Shown here one piece after another: positions 55,300 to 64,000 of a stretch of 64,000 nt of DNA. Position numbers and translations under genes: made by a program. The stretch's first letter is position 1, and every line of letters starts with the position of its first letter. The stretch is from Silvimonas terrae (lineage in GTDB: Bacteria > Pseudomonadota > Gammaproteobacteria > Burkholderiales > Chitinibacteraceae), in contig NZ_JACHHN010000001.1 of assembly GCF_014202765.1 (NCBI RefSeq), positions 809,735-873,734 of the forward strand, given 5' to 3'. The notes beneath the pieces are model-generated. The model made no database searches. It was given only the letters and a program-made list of their open reading frames with translations, and was not told the origin of the DNA.

Positions 55300-55342
55300 G
55301 AAACAACTCCAGGCGCGGGGCCGGATGCAATGGCAAATCGGG

Positions 55343-56161
55343 TTAGAAGGTACGCCGGGTCAGGCCGGTGCGGTGCATGATGGTGGTGGCCAGTTCTTCA
55401 ATCGACCGGGTCGTTGAACTCAGATAGGGCACGCCCACGTGGCGCATCAAGGCTTCGGCTTCCGAGACTTCAAACTGGCAGTTATCCAGCGCGGCGTAGC
55501 GGCTGCCTGGTTTGCGTTCTTCCCGTATCTGGGACAAACGGTCCGGGTCAATGGTCAGGCCAAACAGCTTGGTGCGATAGGGCAACAACAGGCGCGGTAG
55601 CGTGTGCGCGCCGAAGTCTTCCGGCGTCAGCGGGTAATTGGCGGCTTTGATGCCATATTGCAGCGCCAGATACAAACACGTTGGCGTTTTGGCCGAGCGG
55701 GAAACACCAATCAGGATAATGTCGGCTTCATTCAAATCACGCGGCATGACGCCATCGTCATGGCTAATGGCGAAATTAACTGCGTCAATCCGGGTTTTGT
55801 ATTCTTCAAAATTGGAAATGCCGTGTGAACGCCCCACAGTATGGGAGGATTCACGCCCTAATTCCTGCTCCAGCGGACTGATAAAGATTTCAAAAAAATC
55901 CAGCGTCAGCGCTTCGGCCACGTGCGTAATCTTGCGCAGTGATTCGTCCACCATGGTGGTAAACACAATCGGCCGGCATTGATCGGCGGCGGCTTGTTCG
56001 CGGATACGTGCAGCGGCTTCTTGCGCCTTTTCTGGCGTATCGATAAACGGCAGGGCAATGCGGCGGAAATTGACGTCGTCAAATTGCGTCAATAAAGAAT
56101 GCCCCAGCATTTCTGCGGTAATCCCGGTGCGGTCTGAGACGAAAAATGCAGTGCGCGGCAT
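55343..56161 (-). CDS. ppsR: PEP synthase regulatory protein (PSRP), paralog 1
   Basis: A 272-residue DUF299 bifunctional kinase/pyrophosphorylase for PEP synthase. It keeps the SDRT N-terminal motif. Its P-loop reads [10 protein letters not shown], with alanine where most PEP-synthase regulators have glycine; some family members also lack that glycine. It is the promoter-proximal copy, divergent from ppsA, its expected target, and is followed at 43 bases by the second copy. Confidence 0.9.
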   Translation of the reverse strand: MPRTAFFVSDRTGITAEMLGHSLLTQFDDVNFRRIALPFIDTPEKAQEAAARIREQAAADQCRPIVFTTMVDESLRKITHVAEALTLDFFEIFISPLEQELGRESSHTVGRSHGISNFEEYKTRIDAVNFAISHDDGVMPRDLNEADIILIGVSRSAKTPTCLYLALQYGIKAANYPLTPEDFGAHTLPRLLLPYRTKLFGLTIDPDRLSQIREERKPGSRYAALDNCQFEVSEAEALMRHVGVPYLSSTTRSIEELATTIMHRTGLTRRTF

Positions 56162-56488
56162 GGTTCAGCTGCTCCGTTCGGCCGTCATGTCAAAAGATAA
56201 ACTTATCCAGCATAAATGAGTTCGTCTACCCGCATATTGCTGAAACCCCGTAAGGCTTTGTTTGGGAGACAGTCGCATGTGAGTTATTGCAATTGACATG
56301 CATAATTGTGATCAAAGATGGCGGGTGCGCGTAACATAAAGTCGATAAAAATCAGACTATTGGTGCGTATTGGGGCTTTCCCGATGCGGGATTTTCCCGT
56401 AATGGTTATCGCCACTATGCGATCGTTTACCCCAGCCTAGAATGAGAGCAATCCATTCTGCAACGCAACATTCTGACGAGGTCCGCTG
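56162..56488. other. 327-bp divergent promoter region, psrp/ppsA
   Basis: AT-rich centre with TTGACA (56293-56298) inside an imperfect CAATT-N9-AATTG palindrome and two TGTGA half-sites (56278, 56307). These are consistent with a CRP-like or pyruvate/PEP regulator but not decisive. No gene is seen. GAGG before 56489 is the ppsA ribosome site. Confidence 0.5.
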
Positions 56489-58900
56489 ATGAATACCACT
56501 CCGAGCCACGGCGTCGCCGCAACCGGCCAGGCACAAGTCATCGACTTTGTGCATCTGCGCATGCATCAGGTTGAACAGGTCGGCGGCAAGAACGCATCTT
56601 TGGGGGAAATGATCTCCCAACTTGCCGAAAAAGGCGTGCGTGTACCGGGTGGTTTTGCCACAACGGCCGACGCCTATCGCCAGTTTCTGGCCCATGAAGG
56701 CCTGGCGGACCGGATCGACGCCGCCCTGGAAGGGCTGGATGTAGACGACGTGAAGTCGCTGGCTGCGGTGGGCAAGCAGATTCGCGAGTGGATTGTCGCC
56801 ACGCCATTTCCCAAGTCGCTGGAAGACGAAATCGCCGCGCATTACGCGCTACTGGGCGATGACGTAACGGTGGCCGTGCGCTCATCCGCCACGGCAGAAG
56901 ACTTGCCGGATGCATCCTTCGCTGGCCAGCAAGAAACCTTTCTCAACATTCAGGGTTTCCAGAACATCCTGCATGCCATCAAGGAAGTGTTCGCCTCCCT
57001 TTACAACGATCGGGCGATCTCTTACCGCGTTCACAAGGGGTTTGACCACAAGCTGGTGGCGCTTTCGGCCGGCATCCAGCGCATGGTGCGTTCGGACAAG
57101 GGCGCCGCCGGGGTGATGTTTTCTATCGATACCGAGACCGGTTTCGATCAGGTGGTGTTCGTCACCGCCTCATATGGCTTGGGCGAGACTGTCGTGCAAG
57201 GCGCGGTGAACCCGGACGAATTCTACGTGCACAAGCCCACCCTGCAAGCCGGGCGGCCGGCCATTGTGCGCAAGCACCTGGGCGGCAAGGCGCTCAAGAT
57301 GGAATTCAATGCCGAAGCGGTAGCCGGCAAATCCGTGCGCACAGTCGAGGTTGACCCGGCGGACCGCCGCGCGTTCTCGATCTCTGACGCCGAGGTAGAA
57401 GAACTGGCGCGTTACGCCCTGATCATTGAACAGCATTACGAACGCCCGATGGATATCGAATGGGGCCGTGATGGCATCGATGGCAAGTTGTACATCCTGC
57501 AGGCCCGCCCGGAAACCGTGAAATCCCAGGAACAGGCTGCTGACAAGCTGACCAAGTTCCGCATGCAGGAACGCAGCACGGTGTTGACGGAAGGCCGGGC
57601 GATTGGCCAGAAGATTGGCGCCGGCAAAGTCCGCATTATCCGCGATGTGACCGAAATGGACCGTGTGCAACCGGGCGATATTCTGGTGTCCGACATGACC
57701 GATCCGGACTGGGAGCCGGTGATGAAGCGCGCCGCAGCCATTGTGACCAACCGGGGCGGCCGCACCTGCCACGCGGCCATTATTGCGCGCGAACTGGGTA
57801 TTCCGGCGGTGGTCGGGTGTGGTGATGCCACACAACTGCTGCACGAGGGGGATGAGGTGACCGTCTCGTGTGCCGAGGGCGATGCCGGATATGTTTACCA
57901 GGGTCTACTGAAGTTTGAGCGCGTGGACGTGTCGCTGGCGCAAATGCCCAAGTCCCCGGTCAAGCTGATGATGAACGTCGGCAATCCGGAGCTGGCGTTC
58001 GAATTCTGCCAGTTACCGAACGAGGGCGTGGGTCTGGCGCGGCTGGAATTCATCATCAACCGCATGATCGGTGTTCACCCCAAGGCGCTGCTGGCTTACC
58101 CGAACCTGGAACCGGGTCTGAAAGCCAAGGTGGAAGAGCGCATTGCCGGTTACCGTTCCGCAGTGGATTTCTACGTCGACAAGATTGCAGAAGGCATTGC
58201 CACGCTGGCGGCCGCTTTCTGGCCACGCAAGGTGATCGTGCGGCTGTCGGACTTCAAGTCCAACGAATACGCCAATCTGTTGGGCGGCCCGCAGTACGAA
58301 CCGCATGAAGAAAACCCGATGCTGGGTTTCCGGGGGGCCTCGCGTTATATCGACCCTTCATTCCGCGATTGTTTTGAGCTGGAATGTCGTGCCGCCAAGA
58401 AAGTGCGCGACGTGATGGGTCTGACCAACGTGGAGCTGATGATCCCGTTTGTGCGCACCTTGACCGAGGCCGCCAAAGTGATCGATCTGCTGGCAGAAAA
58501 CGGCCTCAAGCGCGGCGACAATGGGCTGCGGGTGATCATGATGTGCGAAATCCCGTCCAACGCGGTGTTGGCGGACCGCTTCCTGGATTACTTCGATGGT
58601 TTCTCCATTGGCTCCAACGACATGACCCAACTGACGCTGGGGATTGATCGTGATTCCGGCGGCCCGGTTTCGGCCTCGTTTGACGAACGCAATGAGGCAG
58701 TCAAAGCCATGCTGTCGATGGCGATCAAGGCCTGCCGCGCGCGGGGCAAGTATGTCGGGATCTGCGGCCAGGGGCCGTCAGACCACCCGGACCTGGCGCA
58801 GTGGCTGGTGGAGCAGGAGATTGAAACCATCTCGCTGAATCCGGATACGGTGATTGAGACCTGGTTGCTGTTGGCGGGGGAGACTGCTGTCGCAGGGTGA
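56489..58900 (+). CDS. ppsA: Phosphoenolpyruvate synthase
   Basis: An 803-residue enzyme making PEP from pyruvate and ATP (gluconeogenesis). An N-terminal ATP-binding domain ([31 protein letters not shown]) comes first. The swivelling phosphohistidine domain has His428 in [15 protein letters not shown], next to the Thr (RTCH) that regulators modify. The C-terminal PEP/pyruvate barrel has [12 protein letters not shown]. It is divergent from two genes for its own regulator. Confidence 0.96.
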   Translation: MNTTPSHGVAATGQAQVIDFVHLRMHQVEQVGGKNASLGEMISQLAEKGVRVPGGFATTADAYRQFLAHEGLADRIDAALEGLDVDDVKSLAAVGKQIREWIVATPFPKSLEDEIAAHYALLGDDVTVAVRSSATAEDLPDASFAGQQETFLNIQGFQNILHAIKEVFASLYNDRAISYRVHKGFDHKLVALSAGIQRMVRSDKGAAGVMFSIDTETGFDQVVFVTASYGLGETVVQGAVNPDEFYVHKPTLQAGRPAIVRKHLGGKALKMEFNAEAVAGKSVRTVEVDPADRRAFSISDAEVEELARYALIIEQHYERPMDIEWGRDGIDGKLYILQARPETVKSQEQAADKLTKFRMQERSTVLTEGRAIGQKIGAGKVRIIRDVTEMDRVQPGDILVSDMTDPDWEPVMKRAAAIVTNRGGRTCHAAIIARELGIPAVVGCGDATQLLHEGDEVTVSCAEGDAGYVYQGLLKFERVDVSLAQMPKSPVKLMMNVGNPELAFEFCQLPNEGVGLARLEFIINRMIGVHPKALLAYPNLEPGLKAKVEERIAGYRSAVDFYVDKIAEGIATLAAAFWPRKVIVRLSDFKSNEYANLLGGPQYEPHEENPMLGFRGASRYIDPSFRDCFELECRAAKKVRDVMGLTNVELMIPFVRTLTEAAKVIDLLAENGLKRGDNGLRVIMMCEIPSNAVLADRFLDYFDGFSIGSNDMTQLTLGIDRDSGGPVSASFDERNEAVKAMLSMAIKACRARGKYVGICGQGPSDHPDLAQWLVEQEIETISLNPDTVIETWLLLAGETAVAG

Positions 58901-58918
58901 GTTTTGTGGGGATGCGGG

Positions 58919-58953
58919 AAAAAAACGGCGCAGCGGAATGGCGCCGTTTTTTT
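58919..58953 (+). terminator. Terminator after ppsA
   Basis: Stem AAAAAAACGGCGC / GCGCCGTTTTTTT with a 9-base loop. Confidence 0.93.
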
Positions 58954-59086
58954 GCGTGCGGGGTGGGTAGGGTGGATTCGGAGCCTTGGCGACAATCCAC
59001 CTTGGCTGACTTTGAAACCTTGAACCGCTGTTAGCGCCTGACGGCGCGGTTGGTTTACATGTCGGGGGTTGCCCGACAGCAAGTAC

Positions 59087-59360
59087 CGTAGCCCGGATGG
59101 AGCGGTAGCGGGAATCCGGGGTGGCCGGCCTGGACAAGGTCGCTGGGGGTGTTAGCGCCTTGCGGCGCGGGTTTGAAAGGCGTTTTGATACCGGCGGTGG
59201 CCGGAGCACGTCACTTTCTTTGCCTCGCCAAAGAAAGTAACCAAAGAAAGGCGACCCCAGCCGGGCGGCCCTCCGGGCTTCCCTCAGTCGGTCGGGAGCC
59301 TAAGGTCTCCCTCCACTCCTTCGGCGCTTGGCTTTAATGGGGAGGGAAAGTCAAAAGCAA
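59087..59360. repeat. Dispersed element, copy B (about 274 bp)
   Basis: Matches 29056-29340 in the same order and orientation. The internal stem CTTTCTTTG (59214-59222) / CAAAGAAAG (59229-59237) is perfect here with a 6-base loop. The copies differ by substitutions and small gaps, so they are not a recent duplicate. Confidence 0.85.
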
Positions 59361-59363
59361 CCC

Positions 59364-59425
<62 letters not shown>

Positions 59426-59608
59426 TTCCAACCCCGCAAACCGCCTGCCTGCAAGAATGGGGCATTCTCGCCACCACCTCGTCATTCCCGACCTCGGCGG
59501 CTCCCTTGGCGGGAATCCAGCAACCCCTTTACGCCGGACCGGCCCCGACTGGCATAACTCATATCTATTGCTTACGCGGCCACCAGATCCCGGCGGTACC
59601 ATCTGTGC

Positions 59609-59636
59609 GCCTCACGCCTCACGCCTCACGCCTCAC
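59609..59636. repeat. Heptamer array GCCTCAC x4
   Basis: Four perfect units, equivalent to ACGCCTC, one base different from the ACACCTC unit of the other arrays. It lies 104 bases before the aminotransferase start. No facing GAGGxGT array is seen. Confidence 0.95.
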
Positions 59637-59679
59637 AAAAATTAGTAGTTTTTGCTTTGCGTCATGGCAGTTAGAATGA

Positions 59680-60942
<1,263 letters not shown>

Positions 60943-60975
60943 GGGCGCTAACCCCGGTTTGAGGTCTCAAATAAG

Positions 60976-61001
60976 AAACCGCCCTTGAGGCGGTTTTTTT
61001 A
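60976..61001 (+). terminator. Terminator after the argD-like gene
   Basis: Stem AAACCGCC / GGCGGTTT with a 5-base loop, followed by further T's. It could also serve mgtC, whose stop lies at 61017 on the other strand. Confidence 0.9.
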
Positions 61002-61016
61002 TTGTCTGTGAGTAGC

Positions 61017-61733
61017 TTACTCCATGGTGCTGGAGTTCCAGAACGCCTGCTTGATGTAGTTCTGCGTAGAGAGTTTTCTGGCAATCCGCTCCAGTTCGGC
61101 GGAATTGGCGGAGGTCGCCAGCAGCGTGGCGGTGATCTCGACGTCATCATCGCCAAACGGCTCGATATCCATGTCGCCCAGCGGGTACTGGGCTTGATCA
61201 AGCAGGGCGTCGATCAGCGCCAGCGCGTGCTTTTGTTGCTCGCCATCGACCACCACATGCAGCTCCCAGGTCACTTCGCTGCTGCGATCGCTGATCGGTT
61301 GGCGGTTGATGGCGTTGACCAGCGGGCGCAGCAAGGTGTTGGCGGCCAATACTAAAATGGCGCAAAGCAGGGCGGCATCCAGTTGCCGCACGCCGGCGGC
61401 CGCACCCACCGCCGCAGAGCCCCAGAGCGTCGCTGCGGTGTTGAGGCCGCGCACATTGATGCCTTCTTTCATGATGGCACCGGCCCCCAGAAAACCCACG
61501 CCGGAAACCACGTAGGACGCCACGCGGATTGCGCCGCCCGCGCCATCCAGCCGGAACGCCATATCGACAAAGGCGGCTGCGGCGACGGCCACCAGCGTAT
61601 TGGTGCGCAAACCCGCCGTGCGTTGGCGGAACTGGCGCTCGTACCCAATCACGGTGCCCAGTACAAAGGCAACAACCAGTGCGACGAGGGACTGAACAAA
61701 ATGGGCCAGATCAAAGGTAAAAACGTTGAACAT
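61017..61733 (-). CDS. MgtC/SapB family membrane protein
   Basis: A 238-residue protein. The N-terminal four- or five-span MgtC domain contains VLGTVIGYERQFRQRTAGLRTNTLV and VSGVGFLGAGAIMKEG. An ACT-like cytoplasmic domain follows (about 145-238). MgtC proteins help growth at low magnesium and, in Salmonella, restrain the F-type ATPase and phosphate uptake. Here the gene lies next to the phosphate transporter pit on the same strand, which fits a phosphate or magnesium theme, but a terminator separates them. Confidence 0.9.
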   Translation of the reverse strand: MFNVFTFDLAHFVQSLVALVVAFVLGTVIGYERQFRQRTAGLRTNTLVAVAAAAFVDMAFRLDGAGGAIRVASYVVSGVGFLGAGAIMKEGINVRGLNTAATLWGSAAVGAAAGVRQLDAALLCAILVLAANTLLRPLVNAINRQPISDRSSEVTWELHVVVDGEQQKHALALIDALLDQAQYPLGDMDIEPFGDDDVEITATLLATSANSAELERIARKLSTQNYIKQAFWNSSTME

Positions 61734-62105
61734 GCAATCTCCTTGTCATGACCGGCATTACAGCAACGTGTCATGACGCTGTTGCGACAGCACAGGCCGT
61801 CGCGGCGGTTTGCGCCGCCAAAACAGAAATCATCACAATGCAAGGAGAGGGTGAGGCAAATCTTTAAAGACGCGCACCATCCCGCCGTTCAGGCAGGACA
61901 ATGGCCAAGAGCCTGTTGACGATCTGGCGAGCGGGCGCAGTAGATCGTAGACAGTTCTAAAAAGCAGAGTCCAGCCGGATCAGCAAACAAGCAAGGCGAA
62001 ACCGGGTTGTATCTGGATTTCCAAGGGAAGAACCCCGAAAAAGAAAACGGCGCGATGTTAGTTCGCGCCGTTTGATCTGTCAATTTTCGTAATCAGTGCA
62101 ACCAA
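61734..62105. other. 372-bp gap between mgtC and pit
   Basis: It holds the mgtC leader (minus strand), including a GGCGGC/GCCGCC-type hairpin near 61812-61829, and a small inverted repeat ACGATCT / AGATCGT (61919-61925, 61942-61948). The pit terminator is at 62036-62073. A short minus-strand frame (61649-61843) could be a leader peptide but is unsupported. Confidence 0.5.
62036..62073 (-). terminator. Terminator after pit
   Basis: Perfect 11-bp stem AAACGGCGCGA / TCGCGCCGTTT; on the minus strand followed by TCTTTTTC. Confidence 0.88.
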
Positions 62106-63599
62106 TTACTGAATGAAGCGGCTGGCCAGCCAGAACATGCCGGCGGCCAGGGCCATGGCGGCAGGCAGGGTCAACACCCAGGCCAGCAGAATATTGCGGA
62201 TGGTCGCGCCTTGCAGGCCGCTGCGGTTGGCCAGCATGGTGCCCGCCACGCCGGAAGACAGGACGTGCGTCGTCGATACGGGCAGACCAAAGATATTGGC
62301 AATGCCGATAGAAACGGCGGCGGTAATCTGGGCCGACAGGCCTTGCGCATAGGTCATGCCTTGCTTGCCGATCTTTTCACCCACGGTTTGTACCACGCGG
62401 CGCCAGCCAATCATGGTGCCGACACCCAAGGCCAGTGCCACCGCCAGAATCACCCAGTAAGGCGAGTATTCGGTGGTCGCGGTCAGGTCTTTGCGCAGGC
62501 GGGAGAGATCCGCTTTTTCGCCCGAACTGATGGATTTCATGCTGCCCACTTTCTTGGCGGTATCGTCCAGGCACAAGAGCGAGCGGCGCACGCGGTTGCG
62601 TGCATCCGGCGTGATGTCGCGGTAAGACTGCACGCCATCGAGCGTGGACAACAGGTCGGCAATCATTGGCTCGGTCAGTGCCGGATCGCATTTGTAACGG
62701 GCGGGCAGGTCACTGGTGGGCGCTTTGCCCAGCGCCAGATAATCACTGAGTTTGACCTGTTGCTCGTTCGCGGCGGCCGCATTGCGCTGATAGAACTGCC
62801 GCAGGTGGATGGTGGCGTCCCGCGTGCGTTCGATCTGATACGCCGTGGCATCCAGGTCCACCACAAATTTGGCCGGCACAATGCCGATCAACACCAGCAT
62901 GATCAGGCCAATGCCTTTCTGACCGTCGTTGGAACCGTGGGCGAAGCTCACGCCCAGCGCCGACAGAATCAACACAAGGCGGGTCCAGAACGGCGGATGT
63001 TTTTTGCCGTCAACGCCTTTGCGCTGTTCCGGCGTCTTGTGCATGCCCGAATCCGGGCGCAGTTTTTTCAGCACCAGCAGCAAGGTGCCGGCCAATACCA
63101 CACCGACAATGGGCGAGATGATCAGCGACATGCCGATTTCAACGGCCTTGCCCCAGTTGATCCCATCCTTGACCGAGGTGTGCGTCAGCCAGGCGTTGGT
63201 CAGGCCGACACCCAGAATGGAACCGATCAGCGTGTGGGAGCTGGAAGCCGGCAGGCCCAGGTACCAGGTGCCGAAGTTCCACAAGATGGCGGAAGCCAGC
63301 AGCGCAAACACCATGATCAGGCCGTGGCTGGTGCTGACGTTGATCAAGAGGTCTACCGGCAGCAGATGGACGATGGCATACGCCACGCCCAGCCCGCCCA
63401 GCAACACACCCGCAAAATTGAAAATACCCGAGAGCACCACCGCCAGATGCGGCGGCATGGATTTGGTGTAAATCACGGTAGCGACTGCATTGGCCGTATC
63501 GTGAAAACCATTGATAAATTCGAAAAAGAGGACAAACAACAGCGCCAGCGTCAGGCTGACAGCAACGTGCAACGGGATTCCGCTGAAAAGATCGGGCAT
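62106..63599 (-). CDS. pit: Inorganic phosphate transporter PiT
   Basis: A 497-residue low-affinity metal-phosphate/proton symporter. Both inverted PiT signatures are present: GFHDTANAVATVIY near the N-terminus and FAHGSNDGQKGIGLIML in the middle. GLPASSSHTLIGS and the matching GLPVSTTHVLSSG near the C-terminus also appear. A long cytoplasmic insert (about 240-380) matches E. coli PitA. It is a monocistronic gene; the promoter should lie in the 105 bases before it. Confidence 0.94.
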   Translation of the reverse strand: MPDLFSGIPLHVAVSLTLALLFVLFFEFINGFHDTANAVATVIYTKSMPPHLAVVLSGIFNFAGVLLGGLGVAYAIVHLLPVDLLINVSTSHGLIMVFALLASAILWNFGTWYLGLPASSSHTLIGSILGVGLTNAWLTHTSVKDGINWGKAVEIGMSLIISPIVGVVLAGTLLLVLKKLRPDSGMHKTPEQRKGVDGKKHPPFWTRLVLILSALGVSFAHGSNDGQKGIGLIMLVLIGIVPAKFVVDLDATAYQIERTRDATIHLRQFYQRNAAAANEQQVKLSDYLALGKAPTSDLPARYKCDPALTEPMIADLLSTLDGVQSYRDITPDARNRVRRSLLCLDDTAKKVGSMKSISSGEKADLSRLRKDLTATTEYSPYWVILAVALALGVGTMIGWRRVVQTVGEKIGKQGMTYAQGLSAQITAAVSIGIANIFGLPVSTTHVLSSGVAGTMLANRSGLQGATIRNILLAWVLTLPAAMALAAGMFWLASRFIQ

Positions 63600-63704
63600 T
63601 AGGTAGGGATTACAGAGGCAGGATGGCCGCGATTATCCCAGCCCGCGTCTGTCGCGTAAATCACATTCGGCATGTTTTTTTGACAGGCGTATTACAACGG
63701 AATA

Positions 63705-64000
63705 TCAGGACGAACAAGACACAGAAAGATCTGTGGCCCAGTCGGGCGCTGGTGCAGCATAAGCGGCAAATTCCGGGTTTTCGGTAAACGGTTGTGAAAG
63801 GCAGGCATGCAGTCGGCTGACTTCGCTGTAATCCCCTTGCTGGGCGAGGCGGATTGCCGTCTCCGCCATGTGATTTCGCAGCACATACAACGGGTTGGCG
63901 GCGCGCATGCGGCGGGCAATTTCATCCGGGCTCTGGCCAGTTTGCAGGCTGCGCGCCAGATAGAGCGCCAGCCAGGCGTCAAACGCCTCCCGATCCACAA
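63705..64000 (-). CDS. selO: Protein adenylyltransferase SelO, C-terminal fragment
   Basis: The last 98 or so codons of a gene running off the right edge. RRMRAANPLYVLRNHMAETAIRLAQQGDYSEV followed by a C-terminal SCSS is the end of SelO (YdiU/UPF0061), a pseudokinase that AMPylates proteins under redox stress. The C-terminal CxS position is selenocysteine in some animals and cysteine here. The GTG at 63998 is probably internal. Confidence 0.85.
   Translation of the reverse strand, partial: VDREAFDAWLALYLARSLQTGQSPDEIARRMRAANPLYVLRNHMAETAIRLAQQGDYSEVSRLHACLSQPFTENPEFAAYAAPAPDWATDLSVSCSS

Noticed and set aside
55343-56161. Calling PSRP paralog 1 inactive because its P-loop has A for G
   Set aside because: Related regulators of PPDK also deviate at this position, so loss of activity cannot be claimed.
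59149-59337. Small protein gene inside the dispersed element
   Set aside because: The frame is not kept between the two element copies and there is no ribosome site.
61649-61843. Leader peptide for mgtC
   Set aside because: A short frame overlaps mgtC out of phase, but there is no clear ribosome site or attenuator pairing, so it is not supported.
62211-63602. 463-codon open frame on the plus strand
   Set aside because: Antisense to pit, with typical His/Gln-rich shadow composition.

Overview
This 64 kb window comes from a betaproteobacterial chromosome, most likely Neisseriales (Chromobacteriaceae/Chitinibacteraceae type). The evidence is the block fimV-truA-trpF-trpB-trpA-accD-folC-SPOR-cvpA-purF-metZ, a minCDE-map-glnD block, a NirBD nitrite reductase, and moderately high GC with Shine-Dalgarno-led genes on both strands. 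Almost everything is housekeeping or core metabolism. I see no prophage, transposase, CRISPR array, rRNA or tRNA. Gene families are recognised from motifs and remembered family sequences; no search was run.

Layout: 1-14.3 kb (+) holds the 3' end of gluQ, fimV, an EcfT-like membrane gene, truA, the trpFBA-accD-folC-SPOR-cvpA-purF run and metZ. At 14.3-14.8 kb a sugE/gdx guanidinium exporter sits behind what reads as a two-hairpin guanidine-II (mini-ykkC) riboswitch. From 14.8-23.1 kb come ppk2 and a SulP transporter (-), then cstA with its YbdD partner and nirBD (+), the latter behind a perfect FNR box. From 23.2-34.1 kb lie an MFS-acyltransferase fusion, a chemoreceptor, anmK, tyrS, a small wHTH-like gene, a histone-deacetylase-family gene and lolD/lolC. 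From 34.4-39.8 kb lie pflA, a 61-residue stand-alone glycyl-radical domain, pflB and prfC, with a perfect FNR box upstream of pflB. From 39.8-48.6 kb lie an orphan multi-PAS histidine kinase with uup, two small unknown genes, an MltF-like lytic transglycosylase and a DUF937/OmpA-type protein. From 48.7-54.0 kb is glnD-map-minEDC (-). From 54.5-64 kb are two tandem PSRP regulators divergent from ppsA, an ArgD/AstC aminotransferase, mgtC, pit and the C-terminal end of selO.

The anaerobic theme is coherent: FNR boxes precede both the nitrite reductase and the pyruvate formate-lyase clusters, and the pfl cluster carries its own glycyl-radical spare part. Pyruvate/PEP handling recurs (CstA, PflB, PpsA with two regulators).

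The unexplained structure lies between genes. Heptanucleotide tandem arrays of one sequence family occur at three places. At 54.1-54.5 kb, 11 copies of TGAGGAG and 11 copies of ACACCTC flank a REP-like inverted pair, making a nested palindrome of about 370 bp that ends against a stop codon. A smaller version ends against the pflA stop codon. A roughly 280-bp dispersed element occurs at 29.1 and 59.1 kb (the latter carrying a CAACAG x10 expansion), several REP-like palindromes are scattered, and a degraded chemoreceptor 3' end sits next to the intact receptor gene.
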